Assembly (NCBI GenBank): GCA_034769895.1
Contig: CM068367.1
Coordinates: 346,851,611-346,915,610 of the forward strand
Source: Magicicada septendecula
Taxonomy: Eukaryota > Arthropoda > Insecta > Hemiptera > Cicadidae
DNA length: 64,000 nucleotides
Reading direction: 5' to 3'
In this document: positions 13,823 through 26,603 of the stretch, one piece after another
How the letters are laid out: every line of letters begins with the position of its first letter
Position numbering within the stretch: position 1 is the first letter of the stretch
Position numbers and translations under genes: made by a program
The notes under the pieces: model-generated
Database searches by the model: none
Told to the model about the DNA's origin: nothing
The model's input: the letters and a program-made list of their open reading frames with translations, nothing else

Positions 13823-13957
13823 CACACACAGACACTTTTCGGAAAACGACTTTTTTTCATGTTTTGAGTGTAGTAGAATCAGAATCTGCAATAATCTCGA
13901 ACACGATTTTTTTTGCCATCACCATACTTCCATTCCTTAAGGAATATGGAAGTAAAA
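13748..13957 (+). repeat. M module 10
   Basis: The longest CAGA tract of the set (about 80 bp). Confidence 0.9.
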
Positions 13958-14120
13958 TACCCTTGATAAAAAAAACCGTTGCAGGTAAACTACCCCTTTC
14001 CCTCAACCGATCTTCACCAAAAACAATAGGTCGTGAGTACTCTACAAATAAGGGCTGTATGCAAAAAATTATTTGATTCTGTTTGAATTTGCGGCTGTTA
14101 TCGTTTGCCATAGAAAAAAA

Positions 14121-14297
14121 ATCTACAGATAGACACACAGACATATAGACAGACAGACAGACACACACACAGACCCTTTTCGGAAAACGACTTTTTTTCA
14201 TGTTTTGAGTGTAGTAGAATCAGAATCTGCAATAATCTCGAACACGATTTTTTTTCCATCACCATACTTCCATTTTCTTAAGGAATATGGAAGTAAA
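14121..14297 (+). repeat. M module 11 (second subtype)
   Basis: Same allele as M2, M5 and M7, abutting G7. The M10-M11-G7 block repeats the order M1-M2-G1. Confidence 0.9.
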
Positions 14298-14550
14298 ATA
14301 TCGGTATGGAGAACCATACATGACTTCCATATTCTAAGATTTATATTTAAAATCATTTTCAGCCAAACAGCCAGGCTGTGTCTTACCTGCCTTTTTATTG
14401 CTGTATTAAATGAAAAATATTATATTACATTAAAATGAAAAAATTATAATTTTATTGCCTGGCAACAAAATTATTTTATTTTTAACAATTACCATTGTTT
14501 CAAAAAGTTTAAATAAATTTTCAAGTACTTTACTCTTGTTAAAACGTAAA
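14298..14550 (+). repeat. G module 7
   Basis: Full length, matching G1 and G3. Confidence 0.9.
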
Positions 14551-15672
14551 AGGTTGCCGGTAAACTACCCCTTCCCCTTAACCGATCTTCACCAAAATCG
14601 AAAGTCATTGAGACCTCTACAATTCAGGGACGTATGCAAAAAATTATTTGATTCTGTTTGAATTTGCGGCTGTTATCGTTTGCCATAGAAAATACGCTTG
14701 AAAAAAAAACGTTGCAGGTAAACTACCCCTTCGCCTTAACCGATCTTCACCAAAAACAATAGGTCTTGAGTACTCTACAAATCAGGGTTGTATGCAAAAC
14801 ATTATTTGATTCTGTTTGAATTTGCGGCTGTTATCGTTTGCCATAGAAAATACCATTGTTAAAAAAACGTTGCAGGTAAACTACCCCTTTCCATCAACCG
14901 ATCTTCACCAAAAACAATAGGTCTTGAGAACTCTACAATTTAGGGCTGTATGCAAATAATCTTTTGATTCTGTTTGAATTTGCGGCTGTTATCGTTTGCC
15001 ATAGGAAATACCCTTGTTAAAACATAAAACGTTACAGGTAAACTACCCCTTTCCCTTAACCGATCTTCACCAAAAACAATAGGTCTTGAGTACTCTACAA
15101 ATCAGGGCTGTATGCAAAACATTATTTGATTCTGTTTGAATTTGCGGCTGTTATCGTTTGCAAAGGAAATACCCTTGTTAAAAAAACGTTGCAGGTAAAC
15201 TACCCCTTTCCCTCAACCGAACGTCACCAAAAACAACAGGTCTTGAGAATTCTACAATTTAGGACTGTATGCAAATAATCTTTTGATTCTGTTTGAATTT
15301 GCGGCTGTTATCGTTTGCCATAAGAAATACCCTTGTTAAAACAGAAAACGTTACAGGTAAACTACCCCTTTCCCTTAACCGATTTCCCTTAACCGATCTT
15401 CACCAAAATCAACAGATCTTGAGAACTCTACAATTCAGGGCTGTATGCGAAACATTATTTGATTCTGTTTGAATTTGCGGCTGTTATCGTTTGCCAAACA
15501 AACAATATTACCCTTGCTAAAAGAAAACCGTTGCAGGTAAACTACCCCTTTCCCTCAACCGATCTTCACCAAAAACAATAGGTAGCGAGTACTCTGCAAA
15601 TCAGGGCTGCATGCAAAAAATTATTTGATTCTGTTTGAATTTGCGGCAGTTATCGTTTGCCATAGAAAAAAA

Positions 15673-15841
15673 ATCTACAGACACACAGACACACAGACAG
15701 ACAGACACACACACAGACACTTTTCGGGAAACGACTTTTTTTCATGTTTTGAGTGTAGTAGAATCAGAATCTGCAATAATCTCGAACACGATTTTTTTTG
15801 CCATCACCATACTTCCATTCCTTAAGGAATATGGAAGTAAA
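15673..15841 (+). repeat. M module 12
   Basis: A short microsatellite (about 40 bp) and a tcggg variant. It abuts G8. Confidence 0.9.
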
Positions 15842-16094
15842 ATATCGGTATGGAGAACCATACATGATTTCCATATTCTAAGATTTATATTTAAAATCAT
15901 TTTCAGCCAAACAGCCAGGCTGTGTCTTACCTGCCTTTTTATTGCTGTATTAAATGAAAAATATTATATTACATTAAAATGAAAAAATTATAATTTTATT
16001 GCCTGGCAACAAAATTATTTTATTTTTAACAATTACCATTGTTTCAAAAAGTTTAAATAAATTTTCAAGTACTTTACTCTTGTTAAAACGTAAA
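15842..16094 (+). repeat. G module 8
   Basis: Full length with a catgatttcc variant. Confidence 0.9.
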
Positions 16095-16724
16095 AGGTTG
16101 CAGGTAAACTACCCCTTCCCCTTAACCGATCTTCACCAAAATCGAAAGTCATTGAGACCTCTACAAATCAGGGCCGTATGCAAAACATTATTTGATTCTG
16201 TTTGAATTTGCTGCTGTTATCGTTTGCCATAGAAAATACCCTTGTTAAAAAAACGTTGCAGGTAAACTACCCCTTTCCCTCAACCGATCTTCACCAAAAA
16301 CAATAGGTCTTGAGAACTCTACAATTTAGGGCTGTATGCAAATAATCTTTTGATTCTGTTTGAATTTGCGGCTGTTATCGTTTGCCATAAGAAATACCCT
16401 TGTTAAACATAAAACGTTACAGGTAAACTACCCCTTTCCCTTAACCGATCTTCACCAAAATCAACAGATCTTGAGAACTCTACAACTCAGGGCTGTATGC
16501 GAAACATTATTTGATTCTGTTTGAATTTGCGGCTGCTATCGTTTGCCAAACAAACAAAATTACCCTTGCTAAAAAAAAACCGTTGCAGGTAAACTACCCC
16601 TTTCCCTCAACCGATCTTCACCAAAAACAATAGGTCGCGAGTACTCTGCAAATCAGGGCTGTATGCAAAAAAGTATTTGATTCTGTTTGAATTTGCGGCA
16701 GTTATCGTTTGCCATAGAAAAAAA

Positions 16725-16900
16725 ATCTACAGACACACAGACAGACAGGCAGACAGACAGACACACACACACAGACACTTTTCGGAAAACGACTTTTTTT
16801 CATGTTTTGAGTGTAGTAGAATCAGAATCTGCAATAATCTCGAACACGATTTTTTTTGCCATCACCATACTTCCATTCCTTATGGAATATGGAAGTAAAA
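16725..16900 (+). repeat. M module 13
   Basis: The hairpin loop reads ccttatggaa. It joins the next monomer at a different A-run (gtaaaaaacgttacagg), skipping the tacccttg start. Confidence 0.9.
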
Positions 16901-18009
16901 AACGTTACAGGTAAACTACCCCTTCCCCTTAACCGATCTTCACCAAAATTGAAAGTCGTTGAGACCTCTACAATTCAGGGACGTATGCAAACAATTATTT
17001 GATTCTGTTTGAATTTGCGGCTGTTATCGTTTGCCATAGAAAATACGCTTGATAAAAAAACGTTGCAGGTAAACTACCCCTTCCCCTTAACCGATCTTCA
17101 CCAAAAACAATAGATTTTGAGTACTCTACAAATCATGGCAGTATGCAAAACATTATTTGATTCTGTTTGAATTTGCGGCTGTTATCGTTTGCCATAGAAA
17201 ATACCCTTGTTAAAAAAACGTTGCTGGTAAACTACCCCTTTTCCTCTACCGATCTTCACCAAAAACAAAAGGTCTTGAGAACTCTACAATTTAGGGCTGT
17301 ATGCAAATAATCTTTTGATTCTGTTTGAATTTGCGGCTGTTATCGTTTGCCATAGGAAATACCCTTGTTAAAACATAAAACGTTACAGGTAAACTACCCC
17401 TTTTCCTTAACCGATCTTCACCAAAAACAATACGTCTTGAGTACTCTACAAATCAGGGCTGTATGCAAAACATTATTTGATTCTGTTTGAATTTGCGGCT
17501 GTTATCGTTTGCCATAGAAAATACCCTTGTTAAAAAAACGTTGCAGGTAAACTACCCCTTTCCCTCAACCGAACTTCACCAAAAACAATAGGTCTTGAGA
17601 ACTCTACAATTTAGGGCTGTATGCAAATAATCTTTTGATTCTGTTTGAATTTGCGGCTGTTATCGTTTGCCATAGGAAATACCCTTGTTAAAACATAAAA
17701 CGTTACAGGTAAACTACCCCTTTCCCTTAACCGATCTTCACCAAAATCAACAGGTCTTGAGAACTCTACAATTCAGGGCTGTATGCGAAACATTATTTGA
17801 TTCTGTTTGAATTTGCGGCTGTTATCGTTTGCCAAACAAACAAAATTACCCTGCTAAAAAAAAACCGTTGCAGGTAAACTACCCCTTTCCCTCAACCGAT
17901 CTTCACCAAAAACAATAGGTCGCGAGTACTCTGCAAATCAGGGCTGCATGCAAAAAATTATTTGATTCTGTTTGAATTTGCGGCAGTTATCGTTTTCCAT
18001 AGAAAAAAA

Positions 18010-18013
18010 ATCT

Positions 18014-18052
<39 letters not shown>

Positions 18053-18194
18053 CACACACACACACAGACACTTTTCGGAAAACGACTTTTTTTCATGTTT
18101 TGAGTGTAGTAGAATCAGAATCTGCAATAATCTCGAACACGATTTTTTTTGCCATCACCATACTTCCATTCCTTAAGGAATATGGAAGTAAAAA
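18010..18194 (+). repeat. M module 14, abutting non-array DNA
   Basis: The microsatellite is uninterrupted CAGA followed by CACA. The module ends the array here: after gaagtaaaa comes the non-repetitive segment at 18,195. Confidence 0.9.
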
Positions 18195-19452
18195 TTTCAC
18201 TTATCTCACTAAGACTCTATTTATACTTCATTTCATGTAACTAGGCATTTTTATATTAATTATTATTCATTATTATTACAATTTTTACACCAACAATTTT
18301 AAATAGGCCTAGATTTTATGTAAAAATAAAAGTATCATGTAAAACCCCATTTGTTTCGGTTTTATTGTGCCAAATTCCTAGTTTTGTAAAATTTATTATT
18401 AATGTGGGGAAGATGGTTATTCCTACATATTCAAAAAATACAAAAACCAGGGGTCCGTTATTCTCAAAGGGCCACTTGGGGGGGGGGGCTCCATGACTGG
18501 TAGGTAATTAAGAACCACTGATAAAGACTATGAAATTATTATAGTCATGGATGTGATAGTGCTTTATTTCAAAATTGGAAAAGAGAATAAAGAAAATTTG
18601 TAGAACAATTTTGAATTGGGAAGAGAACTAATGAGGAGTTAGAGCTGTACCCTTTGAATCATCAAGAGGTTAATGCTCTCTACTACTATCAGCTCTCTAG
18701 AACAACAATATGTCCCTACAGATTCAGCAAATAGACTTTTCACAAACAGCAACTTGCCTTCAATACTGTAAGCCATATGCAAAACCACATTGTATTCATT
18801 TTTTGATTGCAAGAAATATTTTGATTCAGTCAACATTAAACCTATAAAGGAAAATGTTAGATGAACAAGTGATAGCTGAGTAAGACTAATTTAAAAATAG
18901 CAAATTTCCAGAAACAGCATCTTTTGAGCTGATTTTTTTTTAACGATAGGTTTAGTGTTTACCTAAAAGTTTATCCAAGTTCCAGACTTCGGACCCCCCA
19001 TTTTCCCGACTTTTCACTTCCAGCAAACAGCGGAGCGCGAGTCACTAAAGTTTTCCTCAATTTTTCCGATGATAACTTCACCAAATCAGAAAAATAAAAA
19101 TACCAGCGTGTTCCCCGGAAAATTTCCTATCGATCTATGTTAGTCATCCATTTTTTAAAGGCAACTTAATCTACAAAAAAATTTTAACTTGCAAAAATGT
19201 CCATTTTCAGATTTCTGTTAATAATGAGTGAAATAATGACTTTTTCTTCATAAAAAATTGTAGAATATAGTATTCCAATAGACGAATTTCCATATTAATT
19301 TTATCCCGAAATATTTTGTCATTAAGCCACAATAAATTGTTTAAGTTGAAAAGGGAAATTTCTCAAAATTGGGTCCAGTCATCATCCTGACATCACAGGA
19401 CAAAGTTTTTTTTTTAAATACTCGTATTTTCATGCTCTATCAGCTAGTGAAA
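18195..19452. other. Non-array segment W between M14 and G9
   Basis: AT-rich DNA without monomers. It holds a run of 11 g at 18,478-18,488. A hAT-like end reading inward from 18,520 is CAGTGGTTCTTAATTACC on the minus strand; no partner end was found. Positions 18,900-19,215 match, inverted and diverged, the U segments at 21,017-21,332 and 26,772-27,087. A 65-codon minus-strand frame (18,639-18,836) is of unknown meaning. W is bounded by an M end and a G start, as though it were DNA between two element insertions. Confidence 0.7.
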
Positions 19453-19884
19453 ATATCGGTATGGAGAACCATACATGACTTCCATATTCTAAGATTTATA
19501 TTTAAAATCATTTTCAGCCAAACAGCCAGGCTGTGTCTTACCTGCCTTTTTATTGCTGTATTAAATGAAAAATATTATATTACATTAAAATGAAAAAATT
19601 ATAATTTTATTGCCTGGCAACAAAATTATTTTATTTTTAACAATTACCATTGTTTCAAAAAGTTTAAATAAATTTTCAAGTACTTCACTCTTATATAATA
19701 CATTTTAGGTTAGTTGTCTCCAAGTCGCTTATATTAATATAATAGATATTTACCATATATCCGTCGTGCGACTTCGTTTTTCTCGTCTTATTTCCGAAAC
19801 GCGTCAAAATAAGACGAGAAAAACGAAGTCGCACGACGGATATATGGTAAATATCTATTACTTCACTCTTGTTAAAACGTAAAA
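19453..19884 (+). repeat. G module 9, interrupted
   Basis: A full-length G module whose right end (tacttcactctt) is split by the fold-back insertion at 19,693. Confidence 0.9.
19693..19870. mobile_element. Fold-back insertion with a 54-bp perfect inverted repeat
   Basis: Arms at 19,740-19,793 and 19,807-19,860 are exact reverse complements around a 13-base loop (ccgaaacgcgtca). The 12-bp word tacttcactctt stands at both edges of the insertion (19,681-19,692 and 19,859-19,870) and occurs once in uninterrupted G copies (as tactttactctt), so the insertion probably duplicated its target. About 47 bp of non-palindromic DNA precede the left arm. No coding capacity. The family is unknown. Confidence 0.75.
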
Positions 19885-20672
19885 GGTTGCAGGTAAACTA
19901 CCCCTTCCCCTTAACCGATCTTCACCAAAATCGAAAGTCCTTGAGACCTCTACAACTCAGGGACGTATGCAAAACATTATTTGATTCTGTTTGAATTTGC
20001 GGCTGCTATCGTTTGCCATAGAAAATACCCTTGTTAAAAAAACGTTGCAGGTAAACTACCCCTTTCCCTCAACCGATCTTCACCAAAAACAATAGGTCTT
20101 GAGAACTCTACAATTTAGGGCTGTATGCAAATAATCTTTTGATTCTGTTTGAATTTGCGGCTGTTATCGTTTGCCATAAGAAATACCCTTGTTAAAACAT
20201 AAAACGTTACTGGTAAACTACCCCTTTCCCTTAACCGATCTTCACCAAGAACAATAGGTCTTGAGTACTCTACAAATCAGGGCTGTATGCAAAACATTAT
20301 TTGATTCTGTTTGAATTTGCGGCTGTTATCGTTTGCCATAGAAAATACCCTTGTTAAAAAAACGTTGCAGGTAAACTACCCCTTTCCCTCAACCGAACTT
20401 CACCAAAAACAATAGGTCTTGAGAACTCTACAATTTAGGGCTGTATGCAAATAATCTTTTGATTCTGTTTGAATTTGCGGCTGTTATCGTTTGCCAAACA
20501 AACAAAATTACCCTTGCTAAAAAAAAACCGTTGCAGGTAAACTACCCGTTTCCCTCAACCGATCTTCACCAAAAACAATAGGTCGCGAGTACTCTGCAAA
20601 TCAGGGCTGCATGCAAAAAATTATTTGATTCTGTTTGAATTTGCGGCAGTTATCGTTTGCCATAGAAAAAAA

Positions 20673-20676
20673 ATAT

Positions 20677-20711
<35 letters not shown>

Positions 20712-20848
20712 CACACACACAGACACTTTTCGGAAAACTACTTTTTTTCATGTTTTGAGTGTAGTAGAATCAGAATCTGCAATAATCTCGAACACGATTT
20801 TTTTTGCCATCACCATACTTCCATTCCTTAAGGAATATGGAAGTAAAA
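20673..20848 (+). repeat. M module 15
   Basis: An atatacag start variant and aactactttttt. It is followed by segment U rather than a monomer or G. Confidence 0.9.
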
Positions 20849-21338
20849 AGTTTGTTCTTTCATAGCTTCCAAAATAATAATTTTTAACTTTTTTTGCGCT
20901 TTTACACAGCGAATGGCCGCGTAGTACGTAATGCTCTGGCAAGTACGTAGTACTGCCGCTTGGCGGCGCATATGTTTACTCGATTCAGTCCGCGTGGCCA
21001 TTCGCTAACGGAAACTGGAAATGCACATTTTTGCAAGTTTAAATTTTTTTTGTAGGTTATATTGCCTTTACAAAAATGCACGACTAACACAGATCGATAG
21101 GAAATTTTCTGGGGAACACGCTGGTATTTTTATTTTTCTGATTTGGTGAAGCTATCATCGGAAAATTGAGGAAAACTTCAGTGACTCGTGCTCCGCTGTT
21201 TGCCGGAATTGAAAAGTCGGGGAAAATGGCTGGTCCAAAGTCTGGAACTTGGATAAACTTTTAGATAAACACTAAACCTATCGTTAAAAAAAAATCAGCT
21301 CAAAAGATGCTGTTTCTGGAAATTTGCCTTTTTTGCCC
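20849..21338. other. Segment U, copy 1
   Basis: Non-array DNA flanked by two inverted copies of the M end: left 20,797-20,848, right 21,339-21,387 (reads tttttacttccatattcc and so on). Inside, agcgaatggccgcg (20,908-20,921) and cgcgtggccattcgct (20,991-21,006) form an inverted repeat around about 70 bp that has no counterpart in the related segment W. No gene seen. Confidence 0.75.
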
Positions 21339-21387
21339 TTTTTACTTCCATATTCCTTAAGGAATGGAAGTATGGTGATGGCAAAAA
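21339..21387 (-). repeat. Inverted M end
   Basis: Reverse complement of the last ~50 bp of an M module, abutting G module 10 at gcaaaaa|atatcgg. Confidence 0.85.
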
Positions 21388-21640
21388 ATATCGGTATGGA
21401 GAACCATACATGACTTCCATATTCTAAGATTTATATTTAAAATCATTTTCAGCCAAACAACCAGGCTGTGTCTTACCTGCCTTTTTATTGCTGTATTAAA
21501 TGAAAAATATTATATTACATTAAAATGAAAAAATTATAATTTTATTGCCTGGCAACAAAATTATTTTATTTTTAACAATTACCATTGTTTCAAAAAGTTT
21601 AAATAAATTTTCAAGTACTTTACTCTTGTTAAAACGTAAA
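21388..21640 (+). repeat. G module 10
   Basis: Full length with a caaccaggctg variant. Confidence 0.9.
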
Positions 21641-22117
21641 AGGTTGCAGGTAAACTACCCCTTCCCCTTAACCGATCTTCACCAAAATCGAAAGTCATTG
21701 AGACCTCTACAATTCAGGGACGTATGCAAAAAATTATTTCATTCTGTTTGATTTTGCGGCTGTTATCGTTTGCCATAGAAAATACGCTTGATAAAAAAAC
21801 GTTGCAGGTAAACTACCCCTTCCCCTTAACCGATATTCACCAAAAACAATAGGTCTTGAGTACTCTACAAATCAGGGCTGTATGCAAAACATTATTTGAT
21901 TCTGTTTGAATTTGCGGCTGTTATCGTTTGCCATAGAAAATACCCTTGTTAAAAAAACGTTGCAGGTAAACTACCCCTTTCCCTTAACCGATCTTCACCA
22001 AAAACAATAGGTCCTGAGAACTCTACAATTCAGGGCTGTATGCGAAACATTATTTGATTCTGTTTGAATTTGCGGCTGTTATCGTTTGCCAAAAATAAAA
22101 AATTTCCCTTGATAAAA

Positions 22118-22370
22118 ATATCGGTATGGAGAACCATACATGACTTCCATATTCTAAGATTTATATTTAACATCATTTTCAGCCAAACAGCCAGGCTGTG
22201 TCTTACCTGCCTTTTTATTGCTGTATTAAATGAAAAATATTATATTACATTAAAATGAAAAAATTATAATTTTATTGCCTGGCAACAAAATTATTTTATT
22301 TTTAACAATTACCATTGTTTCAAAAAGTTTAAATAAATTTTCAAGTACCATACTCTTGTTAAAACGTAAA
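22118..22370 (+). repeat. G module 11
   Basis: Joined at the ttgataaaa A-run in the first part of a monomer rather than at gccatagaaaa. It carries caagtaccatac. Confidence 0.9.
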
Positions 22371-23479
22371 AGGTTGCAGGTAAACTACCCCTTCCCCTTA
22401 ACCGATCTTCACCAAAATCGAAAGTCATTGAGACCTCTACAATTCAGGGACGTATGCAAAAAATTATTTGATTCTGTTTGAATTTGCGGCTGTTATCGTT
22501 TGCCATAGAAAATACGCTTGATAAAAAAACGTTGCAGGTAAACTACCCCTTCCCCTTAACCGATCTTCACCAAAAACAATAGGTCTTGAGTACTCTACAA
22601 ATCAGGGCTGGATGCAAAACATTATTTGATTCTGTTTGAATTTGCGGCTGTTATCGTTTGCCATAGAAAATACCCTTGTTAAAAAAACGTTGCAGGTAAA
22701 CTACCCCTTTCCCTCAACCGATCTTCACCAAAAACAACACGTCTTGAGAACTCTACAATTTAGGGCTGTATGCAAATAATCTTTTGATTCTGTTTGAATT
22801 TGCGGCTGTTATCGTTTGCCATAGGAAATACCCTTGTTAAAACATAAAACGATACAGGTAAACTACCCCTTCCCCTTAACCGATCTTCACCAAAAACAAT
22901 AGGTCTTGAGTACTCTACAGATCAGGGCTGTATGCAAAACATTATTTGATTCTGCTTGAATTTGTGGCTGTTATCGTTTGCCATAGAAAATACCCTTGTT
23001 AAAAAAACGTTGCAGGTAAACTACCCCTTTCCCTCAACCGAACTTCACCAAAAACAATAGGTCTTGAGAACTCTACAATTTAGGGCTGTATGCAAATAAT
23101 CTTTTGATTCTGTTTGAATTTGCGGCTGTTATCGTTTGCCATAGAAAATACCCTTGTTAAAACATAAAACGTTACAGGTAAACTACCCCTTTCCCTTAAC
23201 CGATCTTCACCAAAATCAACAGATCTTGAGAACTCTACAATTCAGGGCAGTATGCGAAACATTATTTAATTCTGTTTGAATTTGCGGCTGTTATCGTTTG
23301 CCAAACAAACAAAATTACCCTTGCTAAAAAAAAACCGTTGCAGGTAAACTACCCCTTTCCCTCAACCGATCTTCACCAAAAACAACAGGTCGCGAGTACT
23401 CTGCAAATCCGGGCTGCATGCAAAAAATTATTTGATTCTGTTTGAATTTGCGGCAGTTATCGTTTGCCATAGAAAAAAA

Positions 23480-23483
23480 ATCT

Positions 23484-23522
<39 letters not shown>

Positions 23523-23665
23523 CACAGACAGACACACAGACACTTTTCGGAAAACGACTTTTTTTCATGTTTTGAGTGTAGTAGAATCAGAATCTGCAAT
23601 AATCTCGAACACGATTTTTTTTGCCATCACCAAACTTCCATTCCTTAAGGAATATGGAAGTAAAA
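23480..23665 (+). repeat. M module 16
   Basis: Joined to a monomer at gtaaaaaaccgttgcagg, losing the tacccttg start. Confidence 0.9.
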
Positions 23666-24452
23666 AACCGTTGCAGGTAAACTACCCCTTCCCCCTAACC
23701 GATCTTCACCAAAAACAATAGGTCGCGAGTACTCTACAAATCAGGGCTGTATGCAAAAAATTATTTGATTCTGTTTGAATTTGCGGCAGTTGTCGTTTGC
23801 CATAGAAAATACGCATGATAAAAAACGTTGCTGGTAAACTACCCCTTCCCCTCAACCGATCTTCACCAAAAACAATAGGTCTTGAGTACTCTACAAATCA
23901 GGGCTGTATGCAGAAAAGTATTTGATTCTGTTTGAATTTGCGGCTGTTATCGTTTGCCATACAAAATACCCTTGTTAAAAAAACGTTGTAGGTAAACTAC
24001 CCCTTTCCCTTAACCGATCTTCACCAAAAACAAAATTTCTTGAGAACTCTACAATTTAGGGCTGTATGCAAATAATCTTTTCATTCTGTTTGAATTTGCG
24101 GCTGTTATCGTTTGCCATAGGAAATACCCTTGTTAAAACATAAAACGTTACAGGTAAACTACCCCTTTCCCTTAACCGATCTTCACCAAAAACAATAGGT
24201 CTTGAGAACTCTACAATTCAGGGCTGTATGCGAAACATTATTTGATTCTGTTTGAATTTGCGGCTGTTATCGTTTGCCAAACAAACAAAATTACCCTTGC
24301 TAAAAAAAAACCGTTGCAGGTAAACTACCCCTTTCCCTCAACCGATCTTCACCAAAAACAATAGGTCGCGAGAACTCTGCAAAACCGAGCTGTATGCAAA
24401 AAATTATTTGATTCTGTTTGAATTTGCGGCAGTTATCGTTTGCCATAGAAAA

Positions 24453-24680
24453 ATATCGGTATGGAGAACCATACATGACTTCCATATTCTAAGATTTATA
24501 TTTAAATCTTAATATCGCCTGCCAAGCGCGATATATTTTCTCTTATACATGATGTACATTAAAATGAAAAAATTTTAATTTTATTGCCTGGCAACAAAAT
24601 TATTTTATTTTTAACAATTACCATTGTTTCAAAAAGTTTAAATAAATTTTCAAGTACTTTACTCTTGTTAAAACGTATAA
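24453..24680 (+). repeat. G module 12 (short subtype)
   Basis: The middle is replaced by cttaatatcgcctgccaagc followed by gcgatatattttctc, which contains a small inverted repeat (aatatcgc / gcgatatatt). Confidence 0.9.
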
Positions 24681-26427
24681 GGTTGCCGGTAAACTACCCC
24701 TTCCCCTTAACCGATCTTCACCAAAATCGAAAGTCCTTGAGACCTCTACAATTCAGGGACGTATGCAAAAAATTATTTGATTCTGTTTGAATTTGCGGCT
24801 GTTATCGTTTGCCATAGAAAATACGCTTGATAAAAAAACGTTGCAGGTAAACTACCCCTTCCCCTTAACCGATCTTCACCAAAAACAATAGGTCTTGAGT
24901 ACTCTACAAATCAGGACTGTATGCAAAACATTATTTGATTCTGTTTGAATTTGCGGCTGTTATCGTTTGCCATAGAAAATACCCTTGTTAAAAAAACGTT
25001 GCAGGTAAACTACCCCTTTCCCTCAACCGATCTTCACCAAAAACAATAGGTCTTGAGAAATCTACAATTCAGGGCTGTATGCGAAACATTATTTGATTCT
25101 GTTTGAATTTGCGGCTGTTATCGTTTGCCAAAAAAAAAAAAATTTCCCTTGATAAAAAAAACCGTTGCTGGTAAACTACCCCTTCCCCTCAACCGATCTT
25201 CACCAAAAACAATAGGTCGCGAGTACTCTACAAATCAGGGCTGTATGCAAAAAATTATTTGATTCTGTTTGAATTTGCGGCAGTTGTCGTTTGCCATAGA
25301 AAATACGCATGATAAAAAACGTTGCTGGTAAACTACCCCTTCCCCTCAACCGATCTTCACCAAAAACAATAGGTCTTGAGTACTCTACAAATCAGGGCTG
25401 TATGCAGAAAATTATTTGATTCTGTTTGAATTTGCGGCTGTTATCGTTTGCCATAGAAAATACCCTTGTTAAAAAAACGTTGTAGGTAAACTACCCCTTT
25501 CCCTTAACCGATCTTCACCAAAAACAAAAGGTATTGAGAACTCTACAATTTAGGGCTGTATGCAAATAATCTTTTCATTCTGTTTGAATTTGCGGCTGTT
25601 ATCGTTTGCCATAGGAAATACCCTTGTTAAAACATAAAACGTTGCAGGTAAACTACCCCTTTCCCTTAACCGATCTTCACCAAAAACAATAGGTCTTGAG
25701 AACTCTACAATTCAGGGCTGTATGCGAAACATTATTTAATTCTGTTTGAATTTGCGGCTGTTATCGTTTGCCATAGAAAATACCCTTGTTAAAAAAACGT
25801 TGCAGGTAAACTACCCCTTTCCCTCAACCGATCTTCACCAAAAACAATAGGTCTTGAGAACTCTACAATTTAGGGCTGTATGCAAATAATCTTTTGATTC
25901 TGTTTGAATTTGCGGCTGTTATCGTTTGCCATAAGAAATACCCTTGTTAAAACATAAAACGTTACTGGTAAACTACCCCTTTCCCTTAACCGATCTTCAC
26001 CAAGAACAATAGGTCTTGAGTACTCTACAAATCAGGGCTGTATGCAAAACATTATTTGATTCTGTTTGAATTTGCGGCTGTTATCGTTTGCCATAGAAAA
26101 TACCCTTGTTAAAAAAACGTTGCAGGTAAACTACCCCTTTCCCTCAACCGAACTTCACCAAAAACAATAGGTCTTGAGAACTCTACAATTTAGGGCTGTA
26201 TGCAAATAATCTTTTGATTCTGTTTGAATTTGCGGCTGTTATCGTTTGCCAAACAAACAAAATTACCCTTGCTAAAAAAAAACCGTTGCAGGTAAACTAC
26301 CCGTTTCCCTCAACCGATCTTCACCAAAAACAATAGGTCGCGAGTACTCTGCAAATCAGGGCTGCATGCAAAAAATTATTTGATTCTGTTTGAATTTGCG
26401 GCAGTTATCGTTTGCCATAGAAAAAAA

Positions 26428-26431
26428 ATAT

Positions 26432-26466
<35 letters not shown>

Positions 26467-26603
26467 CACACACACACACACTTTTCGGAAAACTACTTTT
26501 TTTCATGTTTTGAGTGTAGTAGAATCAGAATCTGCAATAATCTCGAACACGATTTTTTTTGCCATCACCATACTTCCATTCCTTAAGGAATATGGAAGTA
26601 AAA
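26428..26603 (+). repeat. M module 17
   Basis: Copy of M15 in the second 5,755-bp unit, with one g-to-c change in the microsatellite. Confidence 0.9.

Larger units (their letters stand above)
20021..25775 (+). repeat. Tandem segmental duplication, copy 1 of 2 (5,755-bp unit)
   Basis: Every landmark recurs exactly 5,755 bp to the right: M module 20673, U segment 20849, G modules 21388, 22118 and 24453, and M module 23480. By eye I found only about six substitutions and no net length change. The left limit is uncertain by up to about 40 bp because both copies start inside a monomer. Confidence 0.95.
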
